A stretch of DNA of 23,636 bases, taken from contig JAICSG010000001.1 in assembly GCA_025937035.1 (NCBI GenBank), positions 1 through 23,636 on the forward strand, read 5' to 3'. Under the pieces are notes generated by a model. It saw only the letters and a list, made by a program, of their open reading frames with translations. It was not told the DNA's origin and made no database searches. This document shows, in pieces, positions 19,172 through 23,636 of this stretch. Position 1 is the first letter of the stretch, and every line of letters starts with the position of its first letter. The translations under genes were made by a program, and so were the position numbers. The DNA comes from Thermoanaerobaculia bacterium. GTDB taxonomy: Bacteria > Acidobacteriota > Thermoanaerobaculia > Multivoradales > UBA5704.

Positions 19172-19714
19172 TCAGAGCTCGGGGGCGATCAGCCCGTAGT
19201 GCTGGTCCTTGCGCTTGTAGAGGACGCTCAGGCGGTCGCTGGCGGCGTCGCGGAAGACCACGAAGCCGTGCTCGGAGCCGTCGAGCTCCAGGGCCGCCTC
19301 GTCGAGGGTCATCGGCTTGATGTCGATCTGGCTGGTCTCGATCACCCGCGGCGCGCGCCCCTCGCCCACGCTCTCCTGCTCGAGGATCTCCACCGGCCAG
19401 CGCTGGCCGCGATCGCCGCGGCGCCGCTCGTCGACGGTCTTCTGATGGGTGCGGCGGGCGGCCTCCTCCACCTTCTCCACCGCCCGCTGCACCGCCTCCT
19501 GGAAGGTGCCGTCGGTGTGCTCGGTCCCCTGGAGGACGCCGCCGCGGTGGGTGACGTAGAGCTCGGCCGCGTGGCCGTGCTTCTCGGCGATGAGGGTGAC
19601 CCGGGCCTCGACGGGATCGTCGAGGAACCGCTCCAGCTTGGCGAGCTTCTTCTCCACCAGCCCCCGGAGCCGGTCGTCGATGGGGGTGTTGCGGCCGATG
19701 ATCTCGGTCTTCAT
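19172..19714 (-). CDS. hpf: Ribosome hibernation-promoting factor, long form
   Basis: This 180-residue protein starts with the ribosome-binding beta-alpha domain (MKTEIIGRNTPIDDRLRGLVEKKLAKLERFL...) and ends with the C-terminal dimerisation domain of long HPF (IDIKPMTLDEAALELDGSEHGFVVFRD...RKDQHYGLIAPEL). Long HPF joins two 70S ribosomes into 100S dimers in stationary phase. The start ATG 19714 has GAGGAGG just upstream. The rpoN-hpf-ptsN order is widely conserved in diderm bacteria. Confidence 0.95.
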   Translation of the reverse strand: MKTEIIGRNTPIDDRLRGLVEKKLAKLERFLDDPVEARVTLIAEKHGHAAELYVTHRGGVLQGTEHTDGTFQEAVQRAVEKVEEAARRTHQKTVDERRRGDRGQRWPVEILEQESVGEGRAPRVIETSQIDIKPMTLDEAALELDGSEHGFVVFRDAASDRLSVLYKRKDQHYGLIAPEL

Positions 19715-19739
19715 GCCGTCCTCCTCGTGCGGGCCCGCG

Positions 19740-21197
19740 CTAGAAGATCTGCTTCCGGTCGGTCGAGGAGGGGATGCTCAGCTCGTCGCGGTACTTGGCG
19801 ACGGTGCGGCGGGCGATCTGGATCCCCTCCCGGTTCAGGATGCGCATCAGCTCGCTGTCGGAGAGGGGCCGCTTGGGGTCCTCCGCCTGGATGAGCTGCT
19901 CGATCTTGCGCTTGACGGTCAGCGAGGAGATGTTATCGCCGTACTCCCGGTCGATGCCACTGTGGAAGAAGAACTTCATCGGGAAGAGGCCGCGCTGGGT
20001 GTGGATGTATTTGTTGGAGACCACCCGGCTGACCGTCGACTCGTGCATGCCGATGTCCTCGGCCACGTCGCGCAGCACCATCGGCCGCAGATGCTCGATG
20101 CCGCGGTCGAGGAACTCGCGCTGCTGGCGGACGATCGACGCCGCGACTTTGTAGATGGTCCGCTGGCGCTGGTCGAGGCTCTTGATCAGCCAGACCGCCG
20201 AGCGGATCTTGTCCTTGATGAACTGCTGCGCCTCGGTCTGCCGCCCCTCGCTGCGCATGGTCTGCAGCATGCGCCGGTAGGCGCGGCTGACCCGCAGGCG
20301 CGGCAGGCCGTCGTCGTTGAGCTGGATGACGTACTCGTCCCCCACCCGGCGGACGAAGACGTCCGGCTCGATGTAGTGCGGCCGGTCGGTGCTGAACTGC
20401 CGGCCGGGGTGGGTCTCCAGGGTGCGGACGACCTCGATCGCCGCCTCCAGCTCGGGCAGCTCGACCCCCAGCTTCTTGGCCACGGCGGGGAACTGCCGGC
20501 GCAGGAAGAGGTCCCAGGACTCGTCGACCATGCGGCGGGCCAGGGCGTCCTGGGGGACCCCCTTGATATCCATCTGGAGGAGCAGGCTCTCGCGGAGGTC
20601 GACGCAGGCGATCCCCGGCGGGTCGAAGGCGCGGACGAGGGCGAGCGCCTCCTCCACCTCCTCCAGGGTGTATTGGCGCTCCTCGGCGTCCCCCATCTCC
20701 CGGATCTCCTCGGGGGTGGCGACCAGGAAGCCGTCGGGGTTGAGGTTGCCGATGATCAGCTCGATGATCTCGCGCTGGCGGGGGGTGACCTCCGCCATGT
20801 GGAGCTGCCAGAGGAGGTGGTCGTAGAGGTCGGCCTCGCGGGTGAGGCTGTTCTCGATGGGGGGCTCCTCGCGCTCCTCCATCATCGAGGAGGAGCCCGG
20901 GCCCTCCCAGTAGTCGCCGAAATAGGCATCGAGGTCGATGTTCTCCATCGACTCGGTGTGGTCGAGCCCCTCGCCGTTGGCCGGCGGCTCGGGGGCCGCC
21001 ATCTCCTCCGCCTGCGGCGTCTCGTCCTCGGTGATCTCCCCCGACTCCTCCAGGACCGGGTTCTCCACCAGCTCCTGGGTGAGAAGCGTTTCGAGCTCCA
21101 TGCGAGTCATCTGCAGAAGCTTGATCGCCTGCTGCAACGAAGGCGTCATCACCAGCTTCTGCGCCAGCTTCAGGGAAAGTTTCTGCTCTAACGCCAT
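19740..21197 (-). CDS. rpoN: RNA polymerase sigma-54 factor
   Basis: This 485-residue protein has a complete sigma-54 layout. Region I starts at residue 6 (KLSLKLAQKLVMTPSLQQAIKLLQM), followed by an acidic region II (about 50-115), core-binding region III, and a C-terminal DNA-binding domain. The HTH is at about 340-365 (HESTVSRVVSNKYIHTQRG) and the RpoN box ARRTVAKYRDELSIPSS is at 462-478. It needs bacterial enhancer-binding proteins for activation; none is encoded in the window. It lies 15 nt after lptB and 25 nt before hpf. Confidence 0.96.
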   Translation of the reverse strand: MALEQKLSLKLAQKLVMTPSLQQAIKLLQMTRMELETLLTQELVENPVLEESGEITEDETPQAEEMAAPEPPANGEGLDHTESMENIDLDAYFGDYWEGPGSSSMMEEREEPPIENSLTREADLYDHLLWQLHMAEVTPRQREIIELIIGNLNPDGFLVATPEEIREMGDAEERQYTLEEVEEALALVRAFDPPGIACVDLRESLLLQMDIKGVPQDALARRMVDESWDLFLRRQFPAVAKKLGVELPELEAAIEVVRTLETHPGRQFSTDRPHYIEPDVFVRRVGDEYVIQLNDDGLPRLRVSRAYRRMLQTMRSEGRQTEAQQFIKDKIRSAVWLIKSLDQRQRTIYKVAASIVRQQREFLDRGIEHLRPMVLRDVAEDIGMHESTVSRVVSNKYIHTQRGLFPMKFFFHSGIDREYGDNISSLTVKRKIEQLIQAEDPKRPLSDSELMRILNREGIQIARRTVAKYRDELSIPSSTDRKQIF

Positions 21198-21212
21198 TCA
21201 GCCATGCCCTGC

Positions 21213-21980
21213 CTACAGAGTGAAGTCCTCGCCGAGGTAGATTTTCCGGACCTGCGGGTCGGTCGATAGCTCCAGCGGAGTGCCGGAACGCAGGATCTCG
21301 CCGTTGTTGATGATATAGGCCCGGTCGGTTATTTTCAATGTTTCCCGCACGTTATGGTCGGTGATCAGGATGCCGATGCCCATCGATTTGAGGTGGCGGA
21401 TGATCCCCTGGATGTCGAGCACCGCGATCGGGTCGATGCCGGCGAACGGCTCGTCCAGCAGGATATACCACGGACTGATGACCAGCGCGCGCGCGATCTC
21501 CACCCGCCGCCGCTCGCCCCCGGAGAGCAGCGCCCCGCGGGTGCGCCGCACCTTCGAGAGCCCGAGGTCGGCGATGAGCTGGTCGATGCGCCGCTCCTGC
21601 TCGGCGTGGGAGAGGTCGAGGGTCTCGAAGATGGCCCGCAGGTTGTCCTCCACCGACATGCGGCGGAAGACCGACGGCTCCTGGGGGAGGTAGCTGATCC
21701 CCCGCTGCGCCCGCAAGTACATGGGGAGCTCGGTGATGTCCTCGTCGCCCAGCTGGACGCTCCCGGAGTCGGGCGGGGTGAGCCCCACCACCATGTAGAA
21801 GGTGGTCGTCTTGCCGGCGCCGTTGGGGCCCAGCAGCCCCACGATCTCCCCCGGGCCGACCTCGATCGAGACGTCCTGCACCACCGCCCGGCCCCGGTAG
21901 ACCTTGCGCAGGCTGGTGGTCCAGAGCTTGCGCGTCTCGGGCGCCTCCTCGGCCGTCGGCATGACCTCCGGCTCGGTCAT
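21213..21980 (-). CDS. lptB: LPS export ABC transporter ATP-binding protein LptB
   Basis: ATG 21980 overlaps the lptA-like stop as ATGA, giving 255 residues, slightly longer than usual because of a 15-20 residue N-terminal extension. Walker A is GPNGAGKTT at 51-59, the signature is [15 protein letters not shown], Walker B is [12 protein letters not shown], and the switch His is in [10 protein letters not shown]. It powers extraction of LPS from the inner membrane with LptF and LptG, here probably the fusion at 6431-8839. Linkage to rpoN is typical of this operon. Confidence 0.95.
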   Translation of the reverse strand: MTEPEVMPTAEEAPETRKLWTTSLRKVYRGRAVVQDVSIEVGPGEIVGLLGPNGAGKTTTFYMVVGLTPPDSGSVQLGDEDITELPMYLRAQRGISYLPQEPSVFRRMSVEDNLRAIFETLDLSHAEQERRIDQLIADLGLSKVRRTRGALLSGGERRRVEIARALVISPWYILLDEPFAGIDPIAVLDIQGIIRHLKSMGIGILITDHNVRETLKITDRAYIINNGEILRSGTPLELSTDPQVRKIYLGEDFTL

Positions 21981-23636
21981 CCCCTGCTTCCTTGCCTCCG
22001 GCCCGGCGGCCTGGCGGGCGGCTGGGGCTTCGGGGGCGCGGTCATCGCGGGCGGCGGGTTCGCCTCCCCCTCCTTGCCCTGGACCACCGCCCGGCCGTCG
22101 TCCACGTAGTACAGCACCCGCTTGCCCCGCACCTGATTGCCTTCCTTGTCGTTCATCACCACCGGCTCGCCGGTGATCTCCACCTGCCGCTGAGTGGTCT
22201 GGTAGACCGCCTTCTGCCCCTCGATCTTGCGCCCGGCCTTGGGATCGTTCAGCTTGACGTCGCCGGTGCAGATCATGGTCTTTGCCTGATGATCGGGTCC
22301 GAGGTCGACCTCCATTTTTTGGCACGTGATCGTCTTCCCCTCCTGGTCCACCCGCACGTTACCCGTATAGATCAGCACCCCTGACTTCTGCGTGTACTGG
22401 AGGTCGCTGGCCGAGGCCTGGATGGGCGTCGGCTTTCCTCCCGGGCTCGCCCCCGGCTTGGCTCCAGCCTTTCCAGCCTGCTCCTGGGTGGGATAGAAGA
22501 GCGTCTTCACCCCGCCCGTGGCGGTGAGCTGGTCGGCCGCCTTGTCCCCCCGCAGCTCGGGGGCCAGCAGCAGGTTGTCCCCGCGCCAGGCCCGCACGTC
22601 GCCGCGGAAGATGAAAGAGGACGGCTGCTGGCGCCAGAACCCCTCCTGCGACTCTACATGCACTGGGCCCTGTCCGCTAGCAAGGGGCGTGCCCGAGAGC
22701 TCCGTCTCCTCCACCCGGGTCAGCAGGGCCTTGACCCCGCCGCGGGCGTTCACGATCTGCTGGTCGGTGTTGTAGACCATCCGCGGCGCCTCGATCCGCC
22801 CGCGGTCGCTGGTCACCACCACCGGGTCCCCCACGAATTCCCCCCGGGCCTGCTCCATGTCGAGCGCCCCGCGGTTGCCGGTGGCGGTGACCTGGCCGTC
22901 GTGGTAGACCACGTTGTTGACCAGGTCCATGGTGGCGATCTGGCCGTCCGGCTTGAAGGTGGCCGAGCCGCGCTGGCCGGTGGCCTGCCGCAGGACCGCC
23001 TTGCCGTCCGGCCCCTTGGCCGTCTCGCGGATCTCGACCCCGCCCACCGCGTCCGCCTCGCTGAGCACCCGGTTCCGCAGCGAGCCGCCGATCCGCCGGG
23101 CGGTGAGGGTGCGCGCGATCCCTCCCCCCACCGAGTCCATCTGCACCTTGCCGCCCTCCTGCGCCTCCATCTCCACCCGGCTGGGCTGGTTGGGCTGCCC
23201 GCCCTTCTGCTCCGGCTCGAAGGCCACCACCAGATCGTTCCCCCCCTTGAAGCGGACGGTCGTGGGGGTGGCCGGGGCCTTGCCGGGGGCGAGCGGCGCC
23301 GTGGAGTGGGTCTCCCCCGAGATCTCCCAGAAGGCGTGGACGAAGGTGAGCGTCGTCTCGTCGTCCGACAGGTTGCCGTAGATCCGCACCGCCGACAGCC
23401 AGTCCGCCCCGCGCCGGAGATCGGCCCCCCCCTCGGCCCGGAGCCAGTGCTTCTGGCGGTCGTAGATCAGCCGCTGGGCGTTGATCGAGACCGGCGGGAC
23501 CACCCCGGGGACGCTCTCCACCCGGGCGCCCCCCTGCAAGGCGTAATTCTCGCCGTTGATGTCGACCGTCAGCTTGCCGGCGTGGGCGACGTACTTCCCG
23601 CCATAATGCAGCTCGACCGGCACGTCGCTCGACACC
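21977..23636 (-). CDS. LptA/OstA-like periplasmic LPS transport protein (N-terminus beyond window)
   Basis: The visible 552 residues are open to the right edge, so the N-terminus and any signal peptide lie outside. The protein is built of repeated beta-strand units of the OstA/LptA (beta-jellyroll) type: [47 protein letters not shown] and [25 protein letters not shown] are clear examples. It is much longer than E. coli LptA (185 residues), so it may be a multi-unit bridge or an LptC-LptA fusion; which cannot be decided without the N-terminus. A Pro/Arg-rich C-terminal tail follows the last unit. Its stop overlaps the lptB start. It should carry LPS across the periplasm from LptB-FG towards the outer membrane. 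Confidence 0.85.
   Translation of the reverse strand, partial: VSSDVPVELHYGGKYVAHAGKLTVDINGENYALQGGARVESVPGVVPPVSINAQRLIYDRQKHWLRAEGGADLRRGADWLSAVRIYGNLSDDETTLTFVHAFWEISGETHSTAPLAPGKAPATPTTVRFKGGNDLVVAFEPEQKGGQPNQPSRVEMEAQEGGKVQMDSVGGGIARTLTARRIGGSLRNRVLSEADAVGGVEIRETAKGPDGKAVLRQATGQRGSATFKPDGQIATMDLVNNVVYHDGQVTATGNRGALDMEQARGEFVGDPVVVTSDRGRIEAPRMVYNTDQQIVNARGGVKALLTRVEETELSGTPLASGQGPVHVESQEGFWRQQPSSFIFRGDVRAWRGDNLLLAPELRGDKAADQLTATGGVKTLFYPTQEQAGKAGAKPGASPGGKPTPIQASASDLQYTQKSGVLIYTGNVRVDQEGKTITCQKMEVDLGPDHQAKTMICTGDVKLNDPKAGRKIEGQKAVYQTTQRQVEITGEPVVMNDKEGNQVRGKRVLYYVDDGRAVVQGKEGEANPPPAMTAPPKPQPPARPPGRRQGSRG

Overview
This is a GC-rich bacterial chromosome segment from a diderm (LPS-exporting) organism. 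It carries no tRNA, rRNA, insertion sequence, prophage or CRISPR that I can see. The gene content suggests Acidobacteriota, possibly a Thermoanaerobaculia relative. The hints are a family of sigma-70-like factors paired with TPR proteins that start with a small HxxxxCxxC element, a single-polypeptide LptF-LptG fusion, and an lpt-rpoN-PTS operon that also contains HPr kinase. The taxonomic call is inference.

Region 1 (1-6434, + strand) is the accessory part: the end of a TPR protein (TPR1), a short sigma factor (sigma1), a 27-codon ORF with a strong ribosome binding site, a second short sigma factor (sigma2) translationally coupled to a zinc-finger/TPR protein (TPR2), a third paralogous TPR protein (TPR3) whose zinc-ligand residues are lost, and a type II NADH dehydrogenase 4 nt behind it. 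The repeated sigma/TPR pieces look like tandem duplication. The short peptide next to TPR proteins invites comparison with peptide-sensing TPR regulators of the RRNPP type. This is the best candidate for an undescribed system.

Region 2 (6431-9262) has a fused LptF-LptG permease (- strand), convergent with ndh through a shared CTAG double stop, and a divergent 6-pyruvoyl-tetrahydropterin synthase-family gene whose start codon lies 3 bp from the lptFG start codon.

Region 3 (9316-11621, - strand) is bifunctional nuclease - parA - parB, ending in a clear intrinsic terminator. A perfect 30-bp palindrome lies between the nuclease and parA.

Region 4 (11661-23636, - strand) is one long, tightly packed operon read right to left: lptA-like (cut by the window edge), lptB, rpoN, hpf, ptsN, hprK, rapZ, a mannose-family EIIA, ptsH (HPr), ptsI, a cupin, a lipoprotein and miaB, ending in a hairpin terminator that may be a dispersed repeat. 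Genes mostly overlap or lie a few bases apart. The operon joins LPS export, sigma-54, ribosome hibernation and a complete phosphorelay (EI, HPr with His15 and Ser46, HPr kinase, EIIA-Ntr, EIIA-Man). No sugar permease subunits are present, so the PTS here is probably regulatory. LptB and LptA of this operon and the LptFG fusion of region 2 would form one LPS exporter.
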